Origin: Paramyrothecium sp. XJ0827
Taxonomy: Eukaryota; Ascomycota; Sordariomycetes; Hypocreales; Stachybotryaceae
Length of the DNA: 64,000 nucleotides
Direction: 5' to 3'
Assembly: GCA_020881915.1 (NCBI GenBank)
Contig: JAJFPB010000003.1
Coordinates: forward strand, 2,604,001 to 2,668,000
Part shown: positions 49,073-60,659 of the stretch, one piece after another
Layout: every line of letters starts with the position of its first letter
How positions within the stretch are numbered: the stretch's first letter is position 1
Notes under the pieces: model-generated
Database searches by the model: none
What the model was told of the DNA's origin: nothing
What the model saw: only the letters and a program-made list of their open reading frames with translations
Program-made: the position numbers and the translations under genes

Positions 49073-51276
49073 ATGGACCGATCCAATGATCTGAGGAGCA
49101 CTCAGTCACCGCCCGAGAGCGGTCAACCACGGGGTGAAGATGTGTCCGACTCGGACACTGCAAGCTGGTACCACGATACGGAACAGGCCCATATCCTTGA
49201 TGTTGATGAGGATGAGGATGATGCCGAGGAGGATCCCGACTGGGAAGATGCACCAAATGAGGAGGATGAGGAAGACGAGTTTCACGGCAAGTTCCAATCG
49301 TCTGTGGTATTTTATTTCGTAGGTCTAACAATGGCTAGATGCTTTCCCTGGTGACATAGAAGTCGAGGTCTTGCTCCATGGTGACGACGATGACGACGAA
49401 GAAGAAGGCGACGGCGAAAATCAAGACACAGGTCACGAAACAGAAGCTGCTGTCGACGAGTTCACCAGACAGATTCTGGGTCTGTTACGAGGTTAGCCAC
49501 AGCTCGCATTTGGGGGTTCCTCCGAAGCTAACCAACCATGCACAGGCGGACAACGAGGTGTCCTTACAAGGGCCCAACTCATGACGCTTCTGCGCAACCA
49601 GGACAATGAAATCTCCGAGGAGGATGAGGAGGACCGCTTTTGGGGTCTATGGGGAAGACGACGCCGTCGACGCCAGCCAAAGGATCCTAACCGCTTTCCC
49701 CAAGTTCCTAGCCCCGAAGGTACCAAATTAATGAACTCCGGAGGTTTCGGAGCCTATGACACGGACAGTCCGTCACGAAAGCGAATCGCAAGGCGTACGC
49801 TAGAACGAGAGCTTGGAATTGCCGGTTATGCTGAGCGGAAGCGGAATAATGATCTCATTACTCAGGTTGGTTATAACCACCACCTAATCCTATCGTGGTG
49901 CTTGCAATGTTGACGTTGCACAGGGCATGGTTCCCAACTCCCGCGCCGAACATACTGTCCACTACGATGATCCCATCTATTCCGGCCAATTTTCCGATGA
50001 CGGCAACTTCTTCTTCTCCTGCTGCCAGGACTACAACGTACGCATGTACGATACATCAAATCCGTACAACTGGAAGCACTACAAAACGGTGAGTAATCCC
50101 TGGGGCCAGTGGACGCTGACAGATGCGTCCTTAAGCCCTGACAACAAATGGCTCGCATACACCACCATGAATCCTATGGTTTCCATAGCACCCACGGATC
50201 CAAACGACACTGGTGACCCATATACTCTCGACCTGACCGGTGGCGCGCGTGGTAGCCCATGGGGACGCAGTCGCGGCGGATTTAGTACATTCTCCGTTCG
50301 GTTTTCCGGCGATGGAAGGGAGCTTGTTGCAGGCACTAACTCACACGCTATTGTTGTTTATGATATCGAATCTCGGCAGGTGCTGCACTACGTTGAAGGG
50401 CACGATGATGATGTCAATGCCGTGTGTTTTGCCGATAAGTCATCGCCGCATATTTTGTATTCTGGGTCCGACGACACCACAATCAAGGTCTGGGATCGAC
50501 GGAGCATGGGTGATCGGCGAGAGGCTGGTGCTTTTGTTGGACACATTGAAGGCTTGACCTATATCGATAGCAAGGGCGATGGCCGATACATCCTGAGCAA
50601 CGGAAAAGATCAAAGTATGAAGCTCTGGGACCTGCGAATGGTCATGTCCACGAATCGTTTCAACGAGGTCAGTGGGCCGGGTGCCCGCTACCCTCATAGC
50701 AGCGGCTTCGACTACCGGACGAGTGCATACGACGACGATGACTGGGACGTCCACCCCCACGACAACTCCGTGGTGACTTTCAGAGGACACAAGGTGCTCC
50801 GGACGCTGATCAGGTGTCACTTCTCGCCGCCAAACTCGACCAACTCACGTTACGTCTACTCTGGCAGCGCAGACGGCAAGGTGTACATCTACAACATGGA
50901 TGCTACATTGGCCGGCGTCATCGACGTGAAGAGGGCGACGACCGGCACGCGGCAGGCAGACAGGCGCACCCGCTTGTATTTCAACGACACCGGAGGTTGG
51001 GGAACTCTTGTTCGTGATGCTAGCTGGCATCCCAGTGCGCCAGTGCTTGTTGGTAAGCAGGAGCCGTTTTCCATTTTTCTCTCACTTGCCTAGGGAGACC
51101 CGGCTGACTAGACTATGTTAGCTTCTGCTTGGAACGGTTACAACATGGGCCGTGGTACTTGCTCTCTCCACTCATTCAACGAGGCGGATGACGATGAAGG
51201 AGAGCCGCGCATGGGACGGAGCGTAGATGAGATGCTGCGACCGGACCCGGATGTTTACTTTGACTCGAATTTCTGA
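49073..51276 (+). CDS. WD40 protein, DCAF11 / LEC14B-like (CRL4 substrate receptor)
   Basis: Exons 49073..49286, 49339..49491, 49546..49865, 49924..51052 and 51122..51276 give 656 residues. Residues 1-130 are strongly acidic (DEDEDDAEEDPDWEDAPNEE). A conserved linker holds RTLERELGIAGYAERKRN. WD40 repeats begin near residue 230: YSGQFSDDGNFFFSCCQDY, then the clear repeat around LYSGSDDTTIKVWDRR and ILSNGKDQSMKLWDLR, and YVYSGSADGKVYIYNMD. DCAF11-type proteins recruit substrates to CUL4-DDB1 ubiquitin ligases; WDxR motifs (KVWDRR, KLWDLR) that contact DDB1 are visible. The first intron (49287..49338) needs a GC donor (CACG|gcaagt). The other three are GT-AG. Confidence 0.88.
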
Positions 51277-51805
51277 GTGTACGATAAGGTTACTGTAGTT
51301 CTGCCATTCTTTGTTAGTCTCGGACAGCGGTATGAGCCAGGCATTGACGATGATGATTTATGGAGCAACCCTGATTCTTCTCTACACCCAAATTGAAGCA
51401 TATCTTTCCACCTCTCCTCCTCTTCATGTCCCGAAGCACCTAGTCAACGTCCAATGTTTTGTTTTTGCGAGTAGAGTACTCTACCTGAGTTGCGGCTGGG
51501 CGGTTGCCAGGTGGTGACCGGTACCTCAGGCAGCTGCCTCTCGCGGGCTCACCATCGGGCCTGACAGCTGGCGCACCAAACAAGAGCTCGTTAAAAGGCG
51601 TGTGCCCTCCGAATTTCTCCTCCTTCGCTTTCTTCACGCTTCCATCCTCCTCTCGTGGAAAGCTTGGAAATCTCCCAGGGAGCCGGGTCTCTACAGTACA
51701 AGAACTTATCGAAACATCTCCAAGGTTTGCAAAGCATCATCTACCCACTGTCATGACAACTCTCCTAATGTATACCCTTAAAGCATCCTGCCCGCACAAA
51801 CGGCC
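51277..51805. other. Intergenic region
   Basis: This 529-bp gap between head-to-tail plus-strand genes holds the 3' UTR of the WD40 gene and the dynamin promoter. Nothing else is seen. Confidence 0.45.
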
Positions 51806-54068
51806 ATGGCTCCGTCTCAGGGAACCAAACGCCAGAAGATGACTGAGGAGTTTGCCCATCTCCGCAGCGAGAAATTCAGCTTCCGCATCAACCAGATCGA
51901 ACAGATCAGAGCCAGCGGAGTCGGCGAAGTTATTTCCCTGCCCCAGCTGGTGGTCTGCGGCGACCAGTCCGCGGGAAAGAGCTCCGTTCTCGAGGGCATC
52001 ACCGGCATTCCCTTCCCTCGACAAGAAGGGCTCTGCACTCGGTTTCCAACCGAGATCATCCTCCGACACGCTGAGAATGATGAGCTCAAAATCACTACCA
52101 CTATTCGACCACATGCTTCTCATTCTCGTGGTGATCGTGCACGCCTTGCCGAATATCGCAAGGAGCTCAAGGACATGTCAGAACTGCCCAAAGTGATTAA
52201 TAAGGTTTCGAAGCTCATGAAGATCCGGGGCTACGCAGGGGACAGCGGCCACTCTTTTACTTCTGACGCTCTTCGTATTGACGTGTCTGGTAACATCGGT
52301 CTGCACCTTAGCGTCGTTGATTTGCCCGGACTCATTTCTGTGGCAAATGAGGAGCAGACGGAAGAAGATGTCCAGGCCGTTTCCGACATGGTGACGGCTT
52401 ACCTCCAGAATTCGCGCTCAATCATCCTTGCGGTGCTACAGGCAAGCAATGACATGGCCAACCAGACCATCATCAAGATGGCCAAGCAACATGACCCTGA
52501 AGGCCAGCGCACCGTCGGCATCATCACCAAACCAGATCTCATCAACAAAGGCTCTGAGGTCAAGCTCGCCCTTGTGGCTAAAAATCAAGACAACATCAAG
52601 CTCAAGCTTGGTTTCTTCTTGCTCAAGAACCCAAGTCCATCTGAGCTTCAGGAAGGCCTCACCCCGGAAGCCCGTTCTCACCGCGAACTGCTGTTCTTCA
52701 TGACACCAGCCTGGGCCCAGCAGGACCTCGATCCTGAAAGAGTCGGTGTTCGGAAGCTTCGATCTTTCCTCCAAGAGCTTTTAGAATCTCATATCGAAAG
52801 CGAATTGCCGAAAGTGCAGGAGGAGATCAAAAGATTGCTGGCTCAGACGGAGGCAGAGCTCAAGGGCATGGGTGATGCTCGCCATACTATAGGGCTTGTC
52901 AGGTCCTACATCATAGGCCTGAGCATGAGGTTTTACGAGCTTGTCCAAGCAGCTCTCGATGGCAACTACAACAGCGTTAGACCTGAATTCTTCTCGCAAG
53001 GTATAGGGTTGAGATTGAGGGCCGTCCTTCAGCAGAAGAACCTGAAATTTTCGGAAACCATACTAGAGAATGGCATGCGACGGAAGGTGGCGGAGACTGG
53101 TTGGACAAAGATATCGCAACCAGCTTCCAAAGCTTCACAGGACGAAATGATTGTTGTGAGTGAGAAGGAAATGCTACAATGGATCAAGGAGGTTTGTGAT
53201 GCATCCCTGTATCGACCAACAAAGAACACGATTTGACACAATCACCAGCGATACTGCCACAACCGAGGAACCGAGCTTTCTGGAAACTACAACTCTGCCT
53301 TGCTCAGTGACCTTTTCCAGGAGCAATCTCGACGATGGGCCACCCTTGCCGAGGATCACGTTCGTGAAGTCTCTGCAGATATTCAATTGTGGCTCCTTAG
53401 TGCTCTTGTGATAGTGGTTCAGGATCTCGAGCTTCGCAGCAAGCTTGGCACTGTCGTCCTGGAGTGGCTTGACAAGGCGGAAAAGTCTGCTCTCGAAGAA
53501 TTGAAGCGGCTACTTGAAGACGAGAAACGATTCCCCATGACCTACAATCACTACTACACTTCTAATGTCCAGAAAGCTCGCCAGGAGGATCACAAAGCGG
53601 CATTGAAAGCCGCAACCAGCGCCTTCCTTGGCGAGGACAGTGCCGGGGTCTACCTCACAAGTAGCCTAAAGACCATGGAGTCGTTCGTTTCCGGCGTCGA
53701 GACGAAGCTTTCGTCCAACATGGCGGATCAAGCATGCAAGGATGCCAGGAATGAATTGGATTCATACTACAGGGCAAGGAAGCCTCAAACACTCGGCCAA
53801 ATGTTGTTGACTAACCCCTTCCCAGGTCGCCATGAAGACATTTATTGACAATGTGGCGCGGCAAGTGATTGAGCGACACATGGTCGCACCTTTGAAGCAG
53901 GCATTATGTCCCGAGTCCGTGTCGGAGCTCACTGACGATGCTCTGCTTGCCATGGGCTCGGAGTCGAAGCAGAAGATCGAGCGCCGACAAAAACTCACCG
54001 CCCTTCTCGCCGGACTGAAGAGCAGCTTGCGGGACATCCAGAAGCCTATTCCGATGCAGTGGTTGTGA
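51806..54068 (+). CDS. Dynamin-superfamily (Mx-like) large GTPase
   Basis: Exons 51806..53191, 53249..53773 and 53826..54068 encode 717 residues. The GTPase domain has G1 GDQSAGKSS (about 51-59), G3 DLPG (171-174) and G4 TKPD (241-244). The middle/stalk region follows (LPKVQEEIKRLLAQTEAELK) and a GTPase effector domain ends the protein (VAMKTFIDNVARQVIERHMV). It lacks a PH domain, a transmembrane segment and a Pro-rich tail, so it resembles the short Mx-like dynamins that are numerous in filamentous ascomycetes rather than Vps1 or Dnm1. Roles of that group are mostly unknown. The second intron (53774..53825) needs a GC donor (ACAGG|gcaagg) and has a perfect gactaac branch site. Without it the GED is lost. 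Confidence 0.88.
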
Positions 54069-54511
54069 ATGATAAATGGTACCAGTGAGAATACTGAATG
54101 ATGGATGGTGCTAATGAGGATACCTGGCACTGGAGTTGGGTTTGTCCTTGGATCTGACAGAGAGCTCTTGTTGGATCGCCTGCACTTGTCCTCGGTCTTA
54201 TCAGTGGACTACTTGTGGGAACAGGTATATTGGGGTGGTTTTCAGAAACGACCCAATTGTCAGCTGTTGATTAGGGAGCCTGCTCCATACAGGCCGTTCT
54301 GCGATTTGCTATTATTGTACGAGTACCTTAGTTCAATTGACCAAACATAAAACGCCAAGGATTCCATGTCAAAATCGTCGTGCTAACCTACATCAGAAAG
54401 TGCCACCTTCATACTTAATCAATCAGACTGTGCAACGGAGCACAAAACTTGGAGCATAAAGCTCCCGAAAATATTGCGATTCTTCAATTTAATCAACGTC
54501 CTCACTTGATC
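54069..54511. other. Short intergenic region
   Basis: It lies between two plus-strand genes. It contains a near-duplicate of the words AATGAT(A/G)AATGGT...GAATGATGGATGGT just after the dynamin stop. No gene is seen. Confidence 0.4.
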
Positions 54512-56317
54512 ATGGAGGCGGAGAAGATCCTTGTGGCGAAGGTGACAGCGGAGATTGCAGGCTTGCACGGCCAGTTTGAAAAGCAAGCCAACACAGCCCC
54601 CGAGACCGATGTCCTACGACAGCAGCTGCGACGGCTCTATGAGCTCATATGTGTTCTTGCCGAATATGAGCGTCCCTCACTGACACCAGAGTATTTACCG
54701 GCAGCAGAATATTTGGTGGCCCAGGCAGACAAGGCCATTCTGGGGGCCTGGGACAAGCTACTCCTAGCCGTTCATCAACTTTCGGCCACCAAGCCAAACG
54801 GCTCATTTGTGGCCGCTCGACTGGCACTATTCATCATGTTCGCATTGCCGCACCAGGAAACTCTAGGATTCGACGTCCGGGAGAGCAAAAACAATCGCGC
54901 AAGGGTGCAGCATCAACTCGAGTACGGCTTCAACTTGGATGATTGTCTCTTGGCGTGCCTGTGCCGCATCTGGGAGGAGAACTCAGAGACTGAGGATTTT
55001 CGCTGGGCTACAACCCACATGACCGACGAACTCCGGTCCGATTACAACGAGAGGGCCATGACTTCCTTATCGCCCAAGGAGCTGTGGGAGGTGCCCGGTA
55101 TGACTGGCGGGCAAGAATGGGTGCCGAAGCCAGGCGACGCGCCGATTTACGAAGGCTTCAAGCACTCAAGCCGCACGCAAATGGGAGAACCCGACGAAAC
55201 TGAAAAGCAACCAGTGATCAGGCAAACACTGTACAGTGACGGCCCGCTGACGTGGAAGGAAATGACGTTCTGCTTCATCCGTGTGGACGAATCCGAGTCT
55301 TGGCTGCGCCGCCCGGCCTTGCGTCGTTCGTACCAATTTGTTCTCGATGTACGGCAGCGCCTCCATCACACAGTAGTCCGGCGACGAAACTCCCTCGCCG
55401 CCAAAGCCATGTCGCAGGCTGGACTGCCACAAGAGCTGCAGAATTATGTCATGAGGGACGTTGATACGGCGGTCAAGCACCCTTATTTGTCCCACTTCAG
55501 TCTGAGCGAAGCGTACCGCCCGTTTCCTTCCAAGGTTGGCGAGGACTGCTCAGTCTGCGGAACCAAGGTCGAGCAGGCGAACACGCCCAAGGAGCAAACA
55601 TGCCCTCGAAAAAGCGTTACAATCTGGAACCTGGGCTTACGTGCCTTTCATACATTTCACGAAACCGCCCGTGGTCACCTCGCCATGTGCCGCCGGGCAG
55701 AAACTTGTCCGGGTCACCATGAAGACGACAGCTGGGCCATCAGAACAGATGCCCAGCTCGCACACCACATCCGACGGTTTGTCAAAATTCGGTGCGGTCA
55801 ATCAGCGACCCTCCACTCAGTCGGGCTCGGTCCTCTATGGACGCCCGAAAACCCCATGGGCTGTACTTTAGAGCGGCCACTGCCAACTTTTGGGCTCAAC
55901 GAGTCTGCGCGAGAGCGTACAATAGAGGCAGAAGGCGGATTGTATGGACATCTTGCAACCATGCTTCATAGAAGATTGACAGCAAATGCCTGCGACGTCG
56001 AGTCCGAGCCGCACAGATGTTTTTACACGCATTTGGGAAAAGACATGTGGATTCTGGCACGCACTAAGCAGGAGCAACGAAGGGTTGGAAAAGACATAAC
56101 CAGGCTGCACAGGCGAGGTTACTGTTTCGTTCCTGAACGGTGCACGGCAATGGTAGGGCGACTGGCAGACGAAGGAGATTCGGCCATTGGCGATGATGAG
56201 CGCGATGGAACAGGGCTTCATCAGGACTCCGACGTGCGTTATCTTGGCCCCAGCATTGACGGCAATCGTGAACACGCTCTTCTATGTACAGAGTGGTCCG
56301 GGGAATATGTAAACTAG
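54512..56317 (+). CDS. Uncharacterised protein of 601 residues
   Basis: A single open exon starting MEAEKILVAKVTAEIAGLHG. The frame is open 21 codons further 5' but without an ATG. The N-terminal 180 residues are helical (VLRQQLRRLYELICVLAEYE). The middle has an F-box-like helical segment (QAGLPQELQNYVMRDVDTAV). A Cys/His-rich part follows (CSVCGTKVEQANTPKEQTC, CRRAETCPGHHEDDSW), which could bind zinc. The C-terminus includes a basic helix (RTKQEQRRVGKDITRLHRRG). No family is recognised with confidence. It is probably a fungal lineage-specific protein. Low-complexity sequence is absent, which argues for a folded product. Confidence 0.72.
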   Translation: MEAEKILVAKVTAEIAGLHGQFEKQANTAPETDVLRQQLRRLYELICVLAEYERPSLTPEYLPAAEYLVAQADKAILGAWDKLLLAVHQLSATKPNGSFVAARLALFIMFALPHQETLGFDVRESKNNRARVQHQLEYGFNLDDCLLACLCRIWEENSETEDFRWATTHMTDELRSDYNERAMTSLSPKELWEVPGMTGGQEWVPKPGDAPIYEGFKHSSRTQMGEPDETEKQPVIRQTLYSDGPLTWKEMTFCFIRVDESESWLRRPALRRSYQFVLDVRQRLHHTVVRRRNSLAAKAMSQAGLPQELQNYVMRDVDTAVKHPYLSHFSLSEAYRPFPSKVGEDCSVCGTKVEQANTPKEQTCPRKSVTIWNLGLRAFHTFHETARGHLAMCRRAETCPGHHEDDSWAIRTDAQLAHHIRRFVKIRCGQSATLHSVGLGPLWTPENPMGCTLERPLPTFGLNESARERTIEAEGGLYGHLATMLHRRLTANACDVESEPHRCFYTHLGKDMWILARTKQEQRRVGKDITRLHRRGYCFVPERCTAMVGRLADEGDSAIGDDERDGTGLHQDSDVRYLGPSIDGNREHALLCTEWSGEYVN

Positions 56318-57730
56318 GAAGGCGATGAGGAATCTGGCGAAGAATTCCCTACAGAGGATGGTTGGGTTTAGGGGGGTGACAATTCAGATGATGCGAGCGA
56401 GAGTGGCCAGAACTATGCGAGGGTCCCAAGGAGCTACGCGGGCCGTTAGAGGACGACAAGACGACGGGAATCATTTGATTGAGTTTGGAAATCTGGTGTT
56501 TTTGGCGAAGCTAGCGAAGGAAGCAAACAAGCGATGATGAAGCCGACATAAGTGTGGATGATGCATTGTTTAGATGTGCAGCAAGGTAGAGCTTCTAGGT
56601 CTAGGTTAAGGTAACTCACCAGCAGGTACAAGCCTCGACTGCTGTGGCTTGTCGCACGGTGGGCCCGCGTTCAGCCTCAACTGGGAAACTGGGGAAGAAG
56701 GGCGCCGCGGCTTTGGACGTTCTGGCATTGGGCCATGCTCGCTACGGCACTGGATACCTGAGACCAGAACTTTTAGTCCAGCTCCTGCCGCGTCGCCTTT
56801 CCTCCTTCCCGACCTTGTCCCTGGCCCAACGTCAAACAGAAAGCTCGACCCCTGACCTGCCTGGCCTGCACTTGAGTTACCATCAACTTTTCGTCCTCCT
56901 CCACCTCCGGCACCTGGAGATTCCTCCTGCTACTGACCACAATCCATGCGCCAGAGACCCCTTGGTCATAGCTTGTCCCGTCCGCCTTGCACTAATCTAC
57001 AGCTGCACTTCTTATCTTTCCCTCCGACAGACCGCCCGGCGCGCGCAGCCTGAACACTCGCACCTACCTCAGCTCTCCCGACCAGGAGGGCTCAGCCAAG
57101 TCCCGATCGACAGCAATAGAGCTACGGTCTTCTGCCTCTTTGCTGTGATCTCCATTGACAAAAGGAGTGGGAGGACTGCACTGGGGGCTTCCCTGTTACT
57201 TTTTCTTCTTCTTCTTCTGTTGTTGCTCTGACTGGCTCTCACCAGCTCTTATCTGTACCGACTCCTAATTTCCTTCTTCTTCGGGGCCAGGTCGCAAAGA
57301 AGAAAAATCTTCTTGGAACGTCGGAAGTCTGCAAGCACAGAGCTGCGTCTTCTTCCAATTGTACATCGCAAAGTCGCAAGACAAGACAAGAGATCAGAAA
57401 GAGAGAGCTCGGACGAAGGAGGGTTTCCACAGATTCTCTTTCCACCAACCGGGACCCTCAGGGACTGTACGTACTGGCAAGCTTCTTGTTTGTTCTTTTC
57501 TTGCTTTTTGCTTGTGCTCTTCCTCAGCTTTCGTCATGCCTGCCTCCCCGGCTCCATGAGCGCTGCGCCGAAGGGTTTGAGCCGCATGTTTGGCCCCGAG
57601 CAATCGACGCCATGTCCCTGTACTTCAGAAGTTAATACCATTTTTTCTTCCAGCCGCCCTTTAGCAGCCTTAGCTCCCATTTGTTTCATCTAGCCTTTGG
57701 GCCATTGCCAGTCCACTGACAGCCGCCGAC
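56318..57730. other. Promoter / 5' leader of the CFIm68-like gene
   Basis: This 1.4-kb stretch is pyrimidine-rich with a CTTCTTCTTCTTCTGTTG run at about 57205-57225. Splice-like signals occur, so a leader intron is possible. Open frames up to 195 codons have Leu/Ser/Arg-biased products and were not accepted. Confidence 0.5.
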
Positions 57731-57787
57731 ATGGCCGAGCCCGATTTCGAAATCGACTTTTACGGCGATAGCGTCGATCATCCACCT

Positions 57788-57821
<34 letters not shown>

Positions 57822-59047
57822 ATCACCATCACCACCGTCATCACCATCAAGACGGACAAGCAGACGACCACCAAGGATACCACGGCGATGGCCACCGCCA
57901 TACGAGCGAGGAGCAACTAGATGCGCAACACCGCCACGGCAGCGGTCGTGATGATGCGATGGAGGAAATGACGCCCCGACATGGCGTGAAGCGAAAGTCC
58001 GAGGAAGACGATCGACCTGTAGATGCCAACGCTACCGCCGCTATAATGATCTCAGAACTAAACTGGTGGACGACCGATGACGATATTCGAGGTTGGCTAA
58101 GACGAGCGGGTTGCGAGCCCGATGTCAAAGAGCTCACCTTTAGCGAACACAAGGTGAACGGCAAGAGCAAAGGGTATGTTTGGAGTCCAATTTTAGACCG
58201 CTAAGGTCCCGGTTACCTAACTGGTTTACAGACAAGCATACGTTGAATTCAGCTCCCCTGGAGCAGCGACGGCCGCGAAACATCACATAGACCAGGTCAA
58301 CGCGGATGGGGGGCAGCCTGGCCAGAAGAAGATATCGACATCGTACTGGAATCCTGGCATGAACCCATTCCGAACCTTGCCCAAGGATGCACCCGCACGT
58401 GTCAAGGAGCAACCGCGAGCAGCCCCATCGGGGCCCTATAATGATAGAGGAAACTATAGCGGTGGCTTCCGTGGCCGTGGTAGCTTCAGTGGCGGCCGGG
58501 GCAACATGGGACAAAACAACTACAACCGCAACTTCGGCGGTAACAGCAATAACAATATGGCCTTCAACAACAACAACAACAACATGAGCGGCGTCTACAG
58601 CGGACCGATGGGTGGTGTTCCTGGTGGCGGCAACTTCGGCTACAATGCTAATCGCGGTGGCATGATGGGTGGCGGCATGCGAGGAGGCCCCGGTGGCATG
58701 CGAGGCGGACGTGGAAACATGATGGGAATGAACCACATGGGAGGTATGCCCATGGGAATGCCCGGCAATATGGGTATGGGAATGATGGGAGGAGGTGGCA
58801 TGCCAGGTATGAGCCCTTTGTCACCCGTGATTCTTGAAACCGTGAATCGTCGTGTTGAACTACGGACGGTACCACGTACCGCCAAATGACGGACAACGCA
58901 GCTAATGATGTAATAGGTTTCCAAGGCATGAACCCCAACTTCAACGGCAACTTCGGTTTCGGTCAGAGCCAGGGCGGCGGCGGTGGCGGCGGCGGCGGCG
59001 GTGACTGGGGAAACCCTCACGGTGCCAAGAGGCCACGACCTGAGTAA
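57731..59047 (+). CDS. RRM protein resembling cleavage factor Im 68-kDa subunit (CPSF6/7-like)
   Basis: Exons 57731..58173, 58232..58806 and 58917..59047 encode 382 residues. An acidic start (MAEPDFEIDFYGDSVDH) leads into a Gln/His tract (about 20-45; mostly CAG codons). One RRM covers about 105-185: AAIMISELNWWTTDDDIRGW (RNP2-like) and QAYVEFSSPGAATAAKHHI (RNP1-like). The rest is Gly/Asn/Met-rich with RGG-like pieces (GGFRGRGSFSGGRGN) and ends GAKRPRPE. This matches CFIm68/59-type pre-mRNA 3'-end processing factors, which have one RRM that contacts CFIm25 and a disordered tail. Fungal members are variable, so a general RGG-type RNA-binding protein is the alternative. The 110-nt second intron lies within the Gly-rich region. 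Confidence 0.78.
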
Positions 59048-59477
59048 CGAGATAACCGGTCTGGTTCGGGCGTGGTGAAGAAGCCGTGACTAACCAAATA
59101 ATCACAACAAAACATCAAACATGGCAACACATCATGCAATATGGGAAGGGTAGAGCTCGAGGTTGCTGAAATTTTTTGGAAAGTTTGCTCATGTAATGTA
59201 AATCATACGGGTTGACTAGGCTGTCAAGGATTCGTCGGCGTAACAGTGTTTAGGGTCTCGCGCGTTAGGGGTTGTCTGATCTACGCTACCTCATGACTGA
59301 TTCACTCGTGTACATTACCCTCTTTGCAAGGTTGCTTAAATTTTGTACGAGGCTACTGGTTTCCTGGTAGTGTCCCGAGTGACTCTATTTTCTCGATGAG
59401 AGATTCTGGGTTTATGTGGCCGTACACATGTCGGGAATCCTCAAGGATGGACGTTCAGGGATAGACATATAATGTTT
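59048..59477. other. Convergent intergenic gap
   Basis: The 3' UTRs of the CFIm68-like and SET-domain genes meet here. No other feature is seen. Confidence 0.45.
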
Positions 59478-60659
59478 TTAGCTTTGAAGCCGGGATATCG
59501 CCATTCCTACTAGATCCTGTACCTGCACCCATCTGTCCTGCAGGCCGTTTTTCATGGTCTCCTCTCCTTCCGTGACGTCCTCGAGGGCGATCAAGGTAGA
59601 AGTGATGTCCCGATCGTGTGCCCATAGTACTTTCAGCAACTCCTTGTCTACGGCCTCTTGGTCTGCATCCTCATCCCTGATCCCTTCTAGCACATCCCGC
59701 CACCGCTGCTCCGGCAGGACCAGCATGCGCAGCGCTATCTGCGTCCGGTAGCACGCCGTCTCCGCGTCGAGCATGTACTTGCCCCAGAAGCCCACCTCCT
59801 CGAGCTGCGCCCTCTGCGCCGGCGTGAAGCGCGGGCAGAGGTAGGCGTCCAGGCACGTCTCGTCCCAGGGGTTGGCGGAGCACGGCAGGCTGAAGCCGTA
59901 CTCGACGAGGAGGAAGTCGCTCGTGTGGGTGCCGTAGCGGATGAAGATCTCGTCGCCGGCGGCGTGGGCCCGGGTCGTGGTGACGCAGAAGCGACGCGGG
60001 TTGAAGGAGACGGTGCAGCCGTTGGGGGAGTGGTTGAGGAGGTCCGCGACGGGCTGGAGCACCATGTGGTCGTCACGGTGCAGCTTCTCGGTCTGCTTGG
60101 TGGTGTGGTAGAAGGTACGCGTGTTGACGAGGAGCCAGTTGTAGAGGAAGTCGTTCCTGGACACGTTGGGGAACGCGGGTGCGACGAGCGCCCAGTCCTT
60201 GTCGAACTTGGCCTGCTGCTTGGCAAGGTGCTCCCTGGCGACCGAGGGGAGGAGCCGGCGGAGCTCATTCGGCCAGCAGATGGGCATCAGGGGCATGAGG
60301 GCGTCCCTGGACGGCATGACGGCTCGCCACGGCTCGAAGTCGGGAGCCGACTCGAGACACAGGGAGACGGAGAGAATGGCGTGGACGGAAGCACCTTGGA
60401 GTTTCTGGGTAATGAATTTAGGTGTATTTCCAAGGGTTCTTAGTGTCTCCGTCGGAACTTGAAGAACGTCTTCGTTCGCCTTGATCATGTGTGAGCTGAG
60501 GTTCTCATAAGGGAGAGGATGGAGGGCTGAGGATCTCACCTTGAGATCTCGAGTGGCCACGATGCCGATACCACGCCCGGCAAAGGGCTTCGGAGCGATG
60601 CCGTTGAGCATTATGCCACGGGGCTCAGCCCATTTTATGAGCTGCTCTATTGAATCCAT
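59478..60659 (-). CDS. SET-domain protein (SETD3/Rubisco-methyltransferase-like lysine methyltransferase)
   Basis: Exons 60659..60540 and 60479..59478 give 373 residues. The N-terminal SET half is MLNGIAPKPFAGRGIGIVATRDLK (residues about 17-40; GRGIG is the SAM-side loop). The inserted helical region follows. The C-terminal SET half has LQPVADLLNHSPNGCTV with the NHS motif, then GDEIFIRYGTHTSDFLLVEYGF with the catalytic-region Tyr. This split-SET layout is typical of SETD3/RLSMT-type enzymes acting on non-histone proteins, often ribosomal or cytoskeletal. The substrate here is unknown. The 60-nt intron (60480..60539) has no in-frame stop, so an unspliced transcript would add 20 residues. Codon use in exon 2 is strongly GC-biased. 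Confidence 0.87.
   Translation of the reverse strand: MDSIEQLIKWAEPRGIMLNGIAPKPFAGRGIGIVATRDLKVRSSALHPLPYENLSSHMIKANEDVLQVPTETLRTLGNTPKFITQKLQGASVHAILSVSLCLESAPDFEPWRAVMPSRDALMPLMPICWPNELRRLLPSVAREHLAKQQAKFDKDWALVAPAFPNVSRNDFLYNWLLVNTRTFYHTTKQTEKLHRDDHMVLQPVADLLNHSPNGCTVSFNPRRFCVTTTRAHAAGDEIFIRYGTHTSDFLLVEYGFSLPCSANPWDETCLDAYLCPRFTPAQRAQLEEVGFWGKYMLDAETACYRTQIALRMLVLPEQRWRDVLEGIRDEDADQEAVDKELLKVLWAHDRDITSTLIALEDVTEGEETMKNGLQDRWVQVQDLVGMAISRLQS

Noticed and set aside
59735..60443. Long frames on both strands overlapping the SET-domain gene
   Set aside because: Caused by strong GC bias at third positions of the real exon; products are Ser/Thr/Pro or Val/Gly-only.
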